From NCBI GenBank assembly GCA_963788145.1, contig CAWBFQ010000006.1, forward strand, positions 1,054,001 to 1,118,000: a stretch of 64,000 nt of DNA, read 5' to 3'. A model generated the notes under the pieces. The model made no database searches. It saw nothing but the letters and a program-made list of their open reading frames with translations, and was not told the DNA's origin. Within the stretch, counting starts at the first letter, position 1. Every line of letters begins with the position of its first letter. The DNA comes from UTCFX2 sp963788145 (GTDB lineage: Bacteria > Chloroflexota > Anaerolineae > Anaerolineales > UBA4823). Shown piece by piece: positions 55,706 to 64,000 of the stretch. Made by a program: the position numbers and the translations under genes.

Positions 55706-58135
55706 ATGGAAATAAAAACGGAAGTTTTGAACGCAGCCCTGGCTGGATTGCTGCATGATGTGGGGAAGTTGGAACAGCGCGCCAGGGATAAACCCTGGGA
55801 CCCAGCGCCTGGTATTGACCGGGAAGGTCAGCCCGTACATGCCACCTGGACCACCTACTTCATCCAAAATAATGTCCCGGCGGCGTATCGTCCAGCTGTT
55901 TTGGCTGGAGCTTACCACCACACGCCGGAGCGTTCGCCCGCCGCGGACATCCACCTGAGCGAGCTGGTTGCCCTTGCGGATAAATTGAGCGCAGGTGAGC
56001 GAGCCGACCTGCCGAAAGATGACACACGCCCACCCCGCCAGATGGTGACGATCTTTGACCGGGTCGTGTTAGAAGATGTGGGCAAGCAGGGCGATTGGCA
56101 TTATCTCCCGCTGAAACCACTGCTATTAGAGAGAGATGCTCTTTTCCCAGGTGAGGCATTGGCAGTCAAGGAAGATGTGAACGCATATGAAGATCTTGTA
56201 GAAGATCTACGGTCCGCCGCACGCCAAGACTTCCCTGACGGGGCAAGCTATCTCGAAAACTTGCTCGCCGCTATGCAGCGATCTGCCTGGTGCGCGCCAT
56301 CGGCTTATTATCACTCGCTGCCGGATGTGTCGCTCTACGATCACAGCCGTATGACCGCCGCCTTAGCAGCCTGTATGGCCGACCTAGAGCCGACTTTCGT
56401 ATCCGGTTTGCTTGGGGCAGTGCGCCGTAATTTTGAAAACAAACCAACTGAGCAGGACGAGAAACTTCTGCAGACGCCAGTGGCTTTGCTGGTTGGAGGC
56501 GATATCTCCGGCATCCAGGATTTCATTTACACAGTATCGTCTAAGGGCGCAGCTATGACGCTGCGTGGGCGCTCGTTATATCTGCAACTGTTGAACGAGG
56601 CAGTATTGCGCTTTACCCTCTCAGAACTGGGTTTGCCCTACACCAATGTGATCTATTCTGGCGGCGGGCATTATTTTCTGCTTGCGCCGATCTCTGCAGC
56701 GGAAAAGCTCGCTGAAATCCAACGCACTGTCAGCCAGAAATTGCTTCGCCATCACGGCGCGAGCCTGTATCTGGCTATGGGATACTGCGCTGTCCCGGCG
56801 AATGGCTTCAAGATCGATCATTTTCGCCATTCCTGGGATTGCATGCATCGCAACCTGGCTGAAGCCAAACAGCGGCGCTACCTGGAATTAGGTGAAGAAC
56901 TCTATCAGCGCATTTTCGAATTGCCGGAATGGGGTGGCAATCCGGAGGATGTGTGCGACGTATGCGGCGAAGATGGTCGCAAAACCAGTCGCTGGGACCA
57001 GGATCAAGAAGTGGATATTTGCCCGCTCTGCCGCTCGTTCGCCGAAAAATTGGGAAAACCGCTGCCCGGATCGACATTCATCGCTCTGGGTTTTACCACA
57101 CCCTCCGAGTTGCCGCCCGGCGATGCGCTCGACGCGCTGGCCGGTTTTGGCATGCAGGTTCAATTCCTGAAAAATGTTCAGGAATCTGTGTCTGTGCCAC
57201 AGCCGGTGGTTTGGGCTTTGAGCGATCCCAAGGACGGGCGCTGGCCGCAAGCCGATATAAACCCGGTCGTCAATTGGCTGCATTATATGGTCAAGCAGAT
57301 CCCGCCGGTGACTTTTGATGAGCTTCAAGATAAAGCGGTGGGCGGCTTCAAACGCCTAGGCGTGCTGAGGATGGATGTAGATAATCTGGGCGAGGTCTTC
57401 AAGCATGGTCTGGCCGGCGCGGATTCACTCGCCCGCCTCTCCACCCTTAGCCTGCAAATGTCCCTGTTCTTTGAAGGCTGGGTCAAGCAGATTTGCGAGA
57501 GCACAGCCTATCAAAACCTGATTTATGCGGTCTATGCGGGCGGCGATGACCTCTTCTTAATCGGCCCATGGGATCGGATGCCTGAGCTTGCCCAGACCAT
57601 CCGGGATGATTTCGGCGCTTATACGGCCGGTCACCCAGCCATCCACCTGAGCGCTGGGCTGGCATTCATCGGCGGGAAATACCCGGTCTACCAGGCCGCC
57701 GATGACGCCTTCGATGCGCTGGACTTAGCCAAGGGAGTGGATGGCAAGAATGCCTTCGCCTTCCTGGGAGAACCCTGGCAATGGGAGGTGTTTTCTTCCC
57801 TCGCCGCCAAGCAAGCACGTCTGCTCAAGATCGTTACGGGTCCGGGATTTGATCCGGAAAACCTGGGCGGCCCACAGGCGCTGCTGCATGTGCTGCGCCA
57901 GCTCGCCGGCGAGGCGGCTGCACGGGCGAAGAAATCGAAAGGTCGTCCAGTGTGGGGACCGTGGGTCTGGCGCGGCGCGTATCAGCTCACCCGCATGGCC
58001 GAGCGTTACCAGCGCTCCAAACCCGAGCTGGCGGCAGAACTGCTGTCCATTCGGGATGAGCTGGCCCTCGATAATTACCAGACCATTCAACAGTGGGGCG
58101 CAGCAGCTCGCTGGGCTCAACTCTTCCTGCGGTAA
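55706..58135 (+). CDS. cas10: Type III-A CRISPR effector Cas10/Csm1
   Basis: This is a ~809-aa protein. The N-terminal HD nuclease motif is LAGLLHDVGKLEQRA. The first palm has LLVGGDISGIQDFIYTVSSK and SGGGHYFLLAP. A zinc ribbon follows (CDVCGED, DICPLCRSF, ~420-450). The second palm carries the catalytic AVYAGGDDLFLIGPW (GGDD), so it should make cyclic oligoadenylates when target RNA binds. Both active sites look intact. ATG 55706 (after GGGAGGG) or 55694 may start it. Length and domain order fit Csm1 rather than Cmr2. It is followed after 10 nt by the NACHT gene, not directly by csm2. Confidence 0.95.
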   Translation: MEIKTEVLNAALAGLLHDVGKLEQRARDKPWDPAPGIDREGQPVHATWTTYFIQNNVPAAYRPAVLAGAYHHTPERSPAADIHLSELVALADKLSAGERADLPKDDTRPPRQMVTIFDRVVLEDVGKQGDWHYLPLKPLLLERDALFPGEALAVKEDVNAYEDLVEDLRSAARQDFPDGASYLENLLAAMQRSAWCAPSAYYHSLPDVSLYDHSRMTAALAACMADLEPTFVSGLLGAVRRNFENKPTEQDEKLLQTPVALLVGGDISGIQDFIYTVSSKGAAMTLRGRSLYLQLLNEAVLRFTLSELGLPYTNVIYSGGGHYFLLAPISAAEKLAEIQRTVSQKLLRHHGASLYLAMGYCAVPANGFKIDHFRHSWDCMHRNLAEAKQRRYLELGEELYQRIFELPEWGGNPEDVCDVCGEDGRKTSRWDQDQEVDICPLCRSFAEKLGKPLPGSTFIALGFTTPSELPPGDALDALAGFGMQVQFLKNVQESVSVPQPVVWALSDPKDGRWPQADINPVVNWLHYMVKQIPPVTFDELQDKAVGGFKRLGVLRMDVDNLGEVFKHGLAGADSLARLSTLSLQMSLFFEGWVKQICESTAYQNLIYAVYAGGDDLFLIGPWDRMPELAQTIRDDFGAYTAGHPAIHLSAGLAFIGGKYPVYQAADDAFDALDLAKGVDGKNAFAFLGEPWQWEVFSSLAAKQARLLKIVTGPGFDPENLGGPQALLHVLRQLAGEAAARAKKSKGRPVWGPWVWRGAYQLTRMAERYQRSKPELAAELLSIRDELALDNYQTIQQWGAAARWAQLFLR

Positions 58136-58145
58136 AAGGAGAGTA

Positions 58146-60381
58146 ATGATTAACTCAGATCGGTTTTCTGTAAAACATCTCAGAAACATGATCGATAGTT
58201 GGACAGAGGGGCCTAGATTAGATTTTAAATCAATGCTCTATAAACTGGATTCAGCCAGGTCACAATTCGATTTCGCCAGCGATATCATCGCATTTGCAAA
58301 TGTCTCCCGAAGAATTGGAAAACTTTGCTGGATTGTATTTGGAGTAGATGATCTAACAAGAAAGCTATCTCATACCCTTATCCAAGAATATCCTGGTAAG
58401 CATAAACCAAAAGGATGGGATAACCCATCGGCATCCCTTCTTTCAAAGCAATCTGATGGCGTAGAAAAAGTACTTCGAGAGATTGCCAAAGAATGGATTG
58501 AACCTGAGCCGGAGATCGAACTTGAATTTGGTTTTCTGGATGATCATTTTGTTTCTTATCTTGAAATTTCTCCAAATGATTCGGTGGAACCCTTCCATTT
58601 GCGGAAAGAGATCATATTTGACAAGGACGGAAAGGAGCGAAAGTATGATAAAGGCTCAGTTTTTGTCCGGAAAACATCCTCTACATGCTACGTACGAAAG
58701 GAAGATGAAAAACATTTATTAACTGTCTGCCAGGCAAGTTACCTGAAAAAGCAAGAATGGAAGGATTTGATAATGGCTCATCTTTCAGATGTTTTTCTAA
58801 AGGCAAATGAGCTACCACCGAATTTCCATTCGCACGTAAAGGGAAGCCAGGATGAAATAGAGCAAGCAGTGATTGATGAGTTGGATAATGGCAGGAAAAT
58901 AATCACCATTGTTGCTCCAGCCGGTATGGGAAAAACAACGATATTACATCGAATTTCGTATCAACTGGCCCACCGTCACAATATTGACTTAATTACTCGC
59001 CAGGATTATTACGGAGGTGAAAACGAGCCATCGACGATGGTATCAATTTCCGAACTGGAATTTGTGAACCCAATCGATCTAGAGATGCTTCCGAGTTTTC
59101 CAATCCCAATTTTCTTTGAGTTGCGAATTGCTTTTGACAATATTGATCAATTCAAAAATAGCCTGTTGAGGTCTTATTAAGGAACATATTGGGAATGAAG
59201 AAATACAAACTCTTGAAAGTCTATTCTCGATCCCTGGTTCTCGATGGATTATCTTATTGGATGGAATTGATGAGATCCGAAATAGGGAAACATCGGCGCC
59301 AAAATTGAGGACTTGGGTGAACGAATTACCGGCTAACGTGCAAGTCGTTTTGACCTCCAGGCCAGGTTATGGGCTGAGCGAGCAAGACGGGCGTTATCGG
59401 TTTCTAGAGATTGATCAACTGAAACCTGAGGAAATCCGTCGCTTACTAAAGGGAAAAATTGGGGCAACTTGCGATGAAAGAGGTATTGCTTTCCCTACGG
59501 AGAAAACGCTCGATGACTTGTCGAGTTTGACTGAATTATCTGGATTTCTAATTAATCAACGAGCTATTGATGGATTGATTGAGCTTTGGTTACCGGAATC
59601 TGGTAGCGCGCTTGATCCAGTCATTGACCGGGTAAGCGAGATTGTCATGGTTCACGATAGCATTCCCTATGATAACGACATAGATGTTAATCATTCGATT
59701 GAAATCGGAGATATGCCATTCATTACGCATGATGAGATCATCAGTGATTTAGATATTCAAGCAGACATAATTCAACAAGAGGACATCAATTCTCAAAACG
59801 AAGGATCCGATATATTAACATCCAGCGATGATACTCTAGGAAACGAAAGTCAAGGTAATACGGAATCAGAGACCGATGAATCGGAAACTGATGAAGTAGA
59901 GATTGATGAATCAGAGACTTTTTCTTTTCCATCACTGGCAGGGATGACCAGGTACGTGGTCGGATACCTTTATAAAAAAGAAGAAGCCCGTCGTGAGGAT
60001 TGGGGAAAGAAAGAGAAACATGCAGTGAATACTGCCAGGAATGAACTCGCCTATATCGCGTGGAAAGAAAATTGGGAAATAACGGATTTCAACTCATTCA
60101 TATGCATCCGAAGGAAGCAGATTAAGAGCGATAGCCTCGCTTGTAATGAAGATATCGGTTTTCTCGAATCCTTAGACGGGAAAAGACACCAATTCATCAG
60201 CTCACTTCTACACAAATATTTTATCGCCGACTTCGGTTTCGATCTCGAAAATAACGAAATTGTTCGAGGAATGAAACGACACGACTTACAATCAGAATCG
60301 ACCAAAATGGTCCTGAATATGCTTGATCAATTGTTTTCAGATCAAGGGAGACCTACCCTTTCATCAAGAATAGGAGTGTAA
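58146..60381 (+). CDS. AlbA_2 (Schlafen-type)-NACHT NTPase inserted in the csm operon (one frameshift)
   Basis: ATG 58146 follows AAAGGAGAG. Residues ~10-150 match AlbA_2/Schlafen AAA_4 domains: TEGPRLDFKSMLYKLDSARS, ASDIIAFANVSR and WIVFGVDDLTRKL. Next is a STAND/NACHT core: Walker A IVAPAGMGKTTILHRIS (~258), and after a one-base shift near 59180, Walker B RWIILLDGIDEIRN and sensor VVLTSRPGYGLSEQDGRY. The C-terminal part has an acidic repeat (TESETDESETDEVEIDESET) and a helical tail. Full length is ~745 aa. It is markedly AT-richer than its GC-rich neighbours, suggesting recent acquisition. There is no LRR/TPR sensor. It sits between cas10 and csm2 with no promoter seen, so it is transcribed with the CRISPR genes. 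Role unproven; a defence effector is inferred. Confidence 0.75.
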
Positions 60382-60385
60382 ACCA

Positions 60386-60770
60386 ATGTCAGATATAGCC
60401 ACAATTATGAAACGCGATCCAAGCGGGGCGGAACTGGTGAAGTTCGCCGAACAAACCGCCGATCAATTAGTGCGCAACAACCTGACGTCGTGCCCAAATC
60501 CGCAACATCTTCACCGAGGTGCGCAAGATCGAAGCGCTCTGGGATAACCGCCAGGAGGAAGCCCTGCGCCGGCTGAATATGCTCAAGCCAAAGCTGGATT
60601 ATGCAACGGCTCGCAATAGCTCGGTGCAACTGCTGCGGGATGTGCTGGGGAAGGCGATTGATGAGATAAACGCGGCGGAAGGCGACGAGCGCAACCTGCG
60701 TTTTCAGAAGTTCATGGATTTATTCGAAGCAATCCTGGCTTATCACCGCGCCAAGGGTGGCAGAAGCTAA
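60386..60770 (+). CDS. csm2: Csm2, small subunit of the type III-A complex (frameshifted)
   Basis: From ATG 60386 the frame reads SGAELVKFAEQTADQLVRNN. After a one-base shift near 60490 it continues QIRNIFTEVRKIEAL, ALRRLNMLKPKLDYATAR, VQLLRDVLGKAIDEI and RFQKFMDLFEAILAYHRAKG. These are the hallmarks of Csm2, an all-helical protein that lines the crRNA-target duplex. The joined protein is ~128 aa, the usual size. It starts 4 nt after the NACHT stop and lies 21 nt before csm3. Confidence 0.85.
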
Positions 60771-60791
60771 GGAATGGGAGGCAAAAAAGAA

Positions 60792-61596
60792 ATGACCGAG
60801 ATTAACCTGTACGGACGTGTATTGATCACTGCTCAGATCGAGGCTGTTACCGGCCTGCATATCGGCGGCTCCAGCGCCGGACTGGAAATCGGCGGGGTGG
60901 ATAAGGCGGTGATCCGCAACCCGCTTAGCGGGATACCCTATATCCCCGGATCGAGCCTGCGCGGCAAGATGCGCTCGCAGACCGAGAAAGTGCTTGGGCT
61001 TGCCCAGAACAACAAAATCGGCCAGGTCACGATCCATACCTGCAAGACCAGGCGGATGACTACAACCGCAATGGTGGCTGCCCGGTCTGTCATGTGTTCG
61101 GCGTCCCGCGCGAAGATCGATTATTCCGGCCCAACCCGCCTGGCCGTGCGCGATACACCGCATGAGTGATGACAGCGTGAAGAAGTTAGACAAAGCCCAC
61201 ACCGAATTGAGCTACGCCGAATTGAAGACCGAAGTCGCCATCGACCGGGTCACCAGCGCGGCCACGCCGCGCACACTGGAGCGCGTCCCGGCTGGGACGG
61301 TCTTCGACCCAGCCGAGCTGGTCTTTGCGATTTACGAAGAGGCGGATTTTGAGCGTATCAAAGTGGTCGTGAACGCGCTCCAACTGGTGGAGGACGATTA
61401 CCTTGGCGGGGCCGGTTCGCGCGGCAGCGGAAAGGTCCGTTTCTCGCAAATCCAGATCTTAGCTCGCAACCGGGTTGAATACGGCAAGCAATATTATTAC
61501 CAGGGTGAAACTTTCCACTTCGAAAGCGTTCAGCAAGTTTCGGACGCATTCAATAACTTGAGCGGATGGCTGCGCACCATCATCCGGATGGAGTGA
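60792..61596 (+). CDS. csm3: Csm3, backbone RAMP (Cas7) subunit (frameshifted)
   Basis: ATG 60792 follows GGGAGG. The N-terminal half has LYGRVLITAQIEAVTGLHIG and the RAMP glycine-rich SGIPYIPGSSLRGKMRSQTE. Further on, GGCPVCHVFGVPRED and TRLAVRDTPH appear in alternating frames (shifts near 61045, 61125 and 61158). The last 145 codons are clean: TEVAIDRVTSAATPRTLERV, then VEDDYLGGAGSRGSGKVRFS, the C-terminal G-rich loop. Csm3 cuts target RNA at 6-nt intervals. The usual catalytic Asp region lies near the broken middle and cannot be judged safely. Confidence 0.88.
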
Positions 61597-61600
61597 ACCA

Positions 61601-62672
61601 ATGCATGTCCAGTCCTGGAAAATCCACGGCGGCGGCTTTCACTTTGGCGAGCATGGCCTCGAGCAGGAAGAGACTTCGGTTGCTTTCCACTCCGATAGCC
61701 TGTTCGCGGCGTTGATTGCCGCGCTGGTCGAATACGAAGGCCAGGCGGCTGTGCCGGCTTTTATCCAGCCTTTTCTGGATGGTAGCCCACCGTTCTTGAT
61801 CACATCCACCTTTCCATACGCGGGCGGCGTGCGCTTTTTCCCGCGCCCGGAAATGGGCGGCGGTCAGGCCGAAAAAGAGCGCCCATCCGCCAACTTGAAG
61901 AAATTAAAAACAATCCGCTATGTCTCAGCGGCCATCTTCAAAGAAATGCTGGCCGGCGCAGCCCTGGCCGAGGTCTATCCACGTGCGCTCCCGCTGCAAG
62001 GCGGTCTGGTGCTGGCGAGCCAGGCCGAGCGCGGCCTTTTGCCAAAACAGATTCAGGAACGAAGAAGACGATCGCATCTGGCAGGTCGAGCAGCGCCCGC
62101 GCGTTACGCTTGGCCGGGGGGTGCAGAATTCCGCCATCTATTTCACCGGCAGGGTCGGCTTTGCCCAGGAGTGCGGTTTGTGGTTCGGGGTGCGCTGGCT
62201 GCGATCTGACCTAAGCCTGGAAGCATTGCTATCCAGTCTTTTTGATGAGCTTTCCATCTCCGGGTTGGGGGCGGAGCGCAAATCCGGCTTTGGCAACTGC
62301 AAGATCGAACCAGGCGAGCCGTTTGATTTGCCGGATCCGAATGGCGGCTACTGGACCAGCCTCAGCCGCTATCTGCCGCGCGATCAGGCAGAAAGCGCCT
62401 GCCTGCGTGCGCCGGGGGCAGCCTATAGCCTGAAACGGGTGGGCGGTTGGCTCACCTCGCCGGTTCGCAGCGGGCAGCGCCGACGGACGATCAACCTGAT
62501 CACCGAAGGCGCAATCCTCGGGCCGCTCGAACGCGCCGCTCCTGGTCTGGTGCTGGATATCCGCCCGAAATACAAGACCGATCCAGACCCACTCGGCCAC
62601 CCGGTCTATCGCTCCGGGCTGGCGTTTCCAGTCGGCCTGCAATTGGCAGGCGCAAAGGAAGGCCGCTCATGA
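61601..62672 (+). CDS. csm4: Csm4 (Cas5 family) crRNA 5'-end binding subunit (one frameshift)
   Basis: It begins MHVQSWKIHGGGFHFGEHGL, with FHSDSLFAALIAAL following, typical for Csm4. A shift near 62060 leads to QRPRVTLGRGVQNSAIYFTG, FAQECGLWFGVRW, ISGLGAERKSGFGNCKIE (RAMP G-rich loop) and SGLAFPVGLQLAGAKEGRS. The joined length is ~357 aa. It holds the 5' handle of the crRNA and contacts Cas10. It lies 4 nt after csm3 and overlaps csm5 by ATGA. Confidence 0.87.
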
Positions 62673-63767
62673 CCGTCTATTCCATCACGCTGCACACCCT
62701 CACCCCGCTCCATATCGGGGACGGGGTTGAGTTGCATCAAGATTTCGACTTCGCCGTCTTCCGCGGGCGCACCTACCGCCTGAACGAGGACGCCATCCTG
62801 CTGGCTAAACCGGCCGCGCTCCATCCGGGTCGGGATGGGCATTATCCAGCGCCGGGGAAATTGCTGCAGGAGAGCGATTATCAGAACGCCGATCTGTTTC
62901 GCTATGTGCTGTCGGGAGCGCCGCGCTCCCGGCAGGTCGACGCGCGTATGAAATCCTTTATCAAGGATGTGTACGACCGCCCTTATATCCCCGGCTCCTC
63001 GCTGAAAGGTGCGCTGCGCACCGCTCTGGCCTGGACGGGTTGGCCGGAGGTCAAACTCACCCTCGGATCGCAACACGATCGGTCGCTCCAAATCCTGGGC
63101 CGGGCAACCACTGGAGAAGAAGCTGTTTGGCAAGGACCCCAACCACGACCTGCTGCGCGCCCTGCATGTCTCCGACCTGAGCGGGCCGCAGCAGCCGGGC
63201 CAGGGCTTGCTGATCGCCAATGCTCAGGTGCTCACCAAGCGCAGCGCCGGTTCGCCGGTTGAACTGGAAGCGCTGGCAGGGGACAACGCTTTCAGCGGAA
63301 CCATCACAGTAGATGACGTGTTGTTCTCAGCCTTCGCCGAAAGGGAACTGGGCTTTTCCAACCGCCGTCACTGGCTGGACGAGCTGACCCAGCGCGCCCA
63401 GGCGCACAGCAAAGCCCGCATCCTGCAACTGGCTGAGTGGTTTGAGCGCGCCGATAACTGCGAGGATGTGGCCCGCTTTTACCGCAAGCTGGCCGCGGCC
63501 AAACCCGGTCCGAACCAGGCCTTGCTCCAGATCGGCTGGGGGGCCGGTTGGGATGGCAAGACCTTTTGGACCCGCCTGCAGGCCGACCCACTTCTTTTTG
63601 AGCAATTGGTGCGTGATTTCAATCTGCACCGCGCCGGGCGCAATTCGCCGCCGCGCAAAGCCGGCGACCCCTTCCCGCGCTCCAAGCGGGCTGCGATGCT
63701 CATTCGAGAAAGAGTCGCGCGCGCCGCCGCCCCCTTCGGTTGGGTGTTGTTGGAGTTGAAAAAATGA
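62669..63767 (+). CDS. csm5: Csm5 (Cas7-like) subunit (one frameshift)
   Basis: ATG 62669 overlaps the csm4 stop. Motifs: YSITLHTLTPLHIGDGVELH and YDRPYIPGSSLKGALRTALA (the RAMP glycine-rich motif), plus, after a one-base shift near 63105, KKLFGKDPNHDLLRALHVSD and LLQIGWGAGWDGKTFWTRL (C-terminal G-rich loop). The joined length is ~366 aa. Csm5 caps the 3' end of the complex and assists crRNA maturation. The stop overlaps the csx2 start by ATGA. Confidence 0.88.
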
Positions 63768-64000
63768 CTAAGGTAATCAGTTTTCTGGGGAACTCCCCAT
63801 ATAAAGAGACAACCTATGTTTATCAGGGGCAGCAATATTCCACCCGCTTCTTCCCGGCGGCGGCAGCCTTTTTCGTCCACCCGGATGAATTGTATGTCTG
63901 CGTCACTCCCACTGTAAAAGTACATGCCAATCTGAGCGATTTGGGCGCGGAACTGGATGCTCAGGGGATCTCCTGGGCGCCGCTGGATATCCCCGAAGGG
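63764..64000 (+). CDS. Csx2-type (TM1812 family) CARF protein, partial
   Basis: The first ~79 residues are visible: MTKVISFLGNSPYKETTYVY, then QYSTRFFPAAAAFFVHPDEL and YVCVTPTVKVHANL. This is the N-terminus of TIGR02221/TM1812-like CRISPR proteins, whose CARF domain senses cyclic oligoadenylate. The effector half lies beyond the window. It starts inside the csm5 stop (ATGA), so it is in the operon. It would be the cOA-activated ancillary effector here, in the place often held by Csm6. Confidence 0.8.
   Translation, partial: MTKVISFLGNSPYKETTYVYQGQQYSTRFFPAAAAFFVHPDELYVCVTPTVKVHANLSDLGAELDAQGISWAPLDIPEG

Noticed and set aside
57741..58145. N-terminal extension of the NACHT gene into cas10
   Set aside because: The extra ~135 codons overlap cas10 out of frame and resemble nothing; ATG 58146 with AAAGGAGAG is the proper start.

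Overview
The window looks like a contig from an uncultured bacterium of moderately high GC, most plausibly a member of the Chloroflexota (class Anaerolineae). This is inferred from the gene mix: a winged-helix AAA ATPase beside a PRPP synthetase, proline/threonine-rich lipoproteins with SH3-like tails ending in GDG..YWLLPMP, large TPR-bearing polymerase/ligase proteins and an IclR-controlled sugar-ABC operon. No rRNA or marker phylogeny is available to prove it.

Layout: (1) 1-14.8 kb is an exopolysaccharide/O-antigen-type locus. It holds two GT4 enzymes on the minus strand, then on the plus strand a flippase, a two-domain glycosyltransferase, a methyltransferase, GT4 and GT2 enzymes, a polymerase/ligase with TPRs and a WecA-like phosphotransferase apparently fused to a CapD-type N-terminal domain. 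An 85-bp tandem repeat array (8.83-9.38 kb) sits inside it. (2) 14.9-19.7 kb holds an ABC-2 export pair, two tandem-duplicated lipoproteins, a Tat-exported L,D-transpeptidase and a small broken gene. (3) 19.8-31 kb is housekeeping and hydrolases: prs, an AAA ATPase, a GH31 glucosidase, M14 and M24 peptidases, a secreted repeat-like protein, and hisS directly upstream of tRNA-His. (4) 31.3-38.8 kb is a type I restriction-modification locus on the minus strand, ordered hsdR-hsdS-[STAS/HATPase - STAS-like DUF4325 - PIN]-hsdM; the three-gene cassette between S and M is unusual. (5) 39.2-53.9 kb is an uninterrupted plus-strand catabolic cluster. An IclR regulator with an operator-like palindrome in its own promoter precedes an oxidoreductase, a RraA-like protein, a MalEFGK-type importer, a D-aminopeptidase, a D-2-hydroxyacid dehydrogenase, a zinc alcohol dehydrogenase, an M20 hydrolase, a KDPG aldolase, a KDG kinase and a class III aminotransferase. 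They seem to import an amino- or N-acyl-substituted sugar or sugar acid and feed it into a 2-keto-3-deoxy-sugar (Entner-Doudoroff-like) route. (6) 54.7-64 kb is a type III-A CRISPR effector operon: a CARF-like/NE0113 domain fused to a LuxR-type HTH, cas10/csm1, an AlbA_2(Schlafen-type)-NACHT NTPase inserted in the operon, csm2, csm3, csm4, csm5 and the start of a csx2 (TM1812-family) gene. No cas1, cas2, cas6 or CRISPR array is visible.

Many otherwise well conserved genes, including the essential hisS, are interrupted by single-base frameshifts, some at homopolymers (T5 in the KDG kinase gene). I therefore read most breaks as sequence/assembly indels rather than pseudogenes and annotate whole genes across them. 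The polymerase/ligase gene (9.8-10.97 kb) and hsdS carry enough breaks that true decay remains possible.

The strongest candidates for something new are the type III-A operon carrying both a CARF-LuxR fusion and a Schlafen/NACHT protein, and the STAS-HATPase/DUF4325/PIN cassette inside the type I R-M locus.
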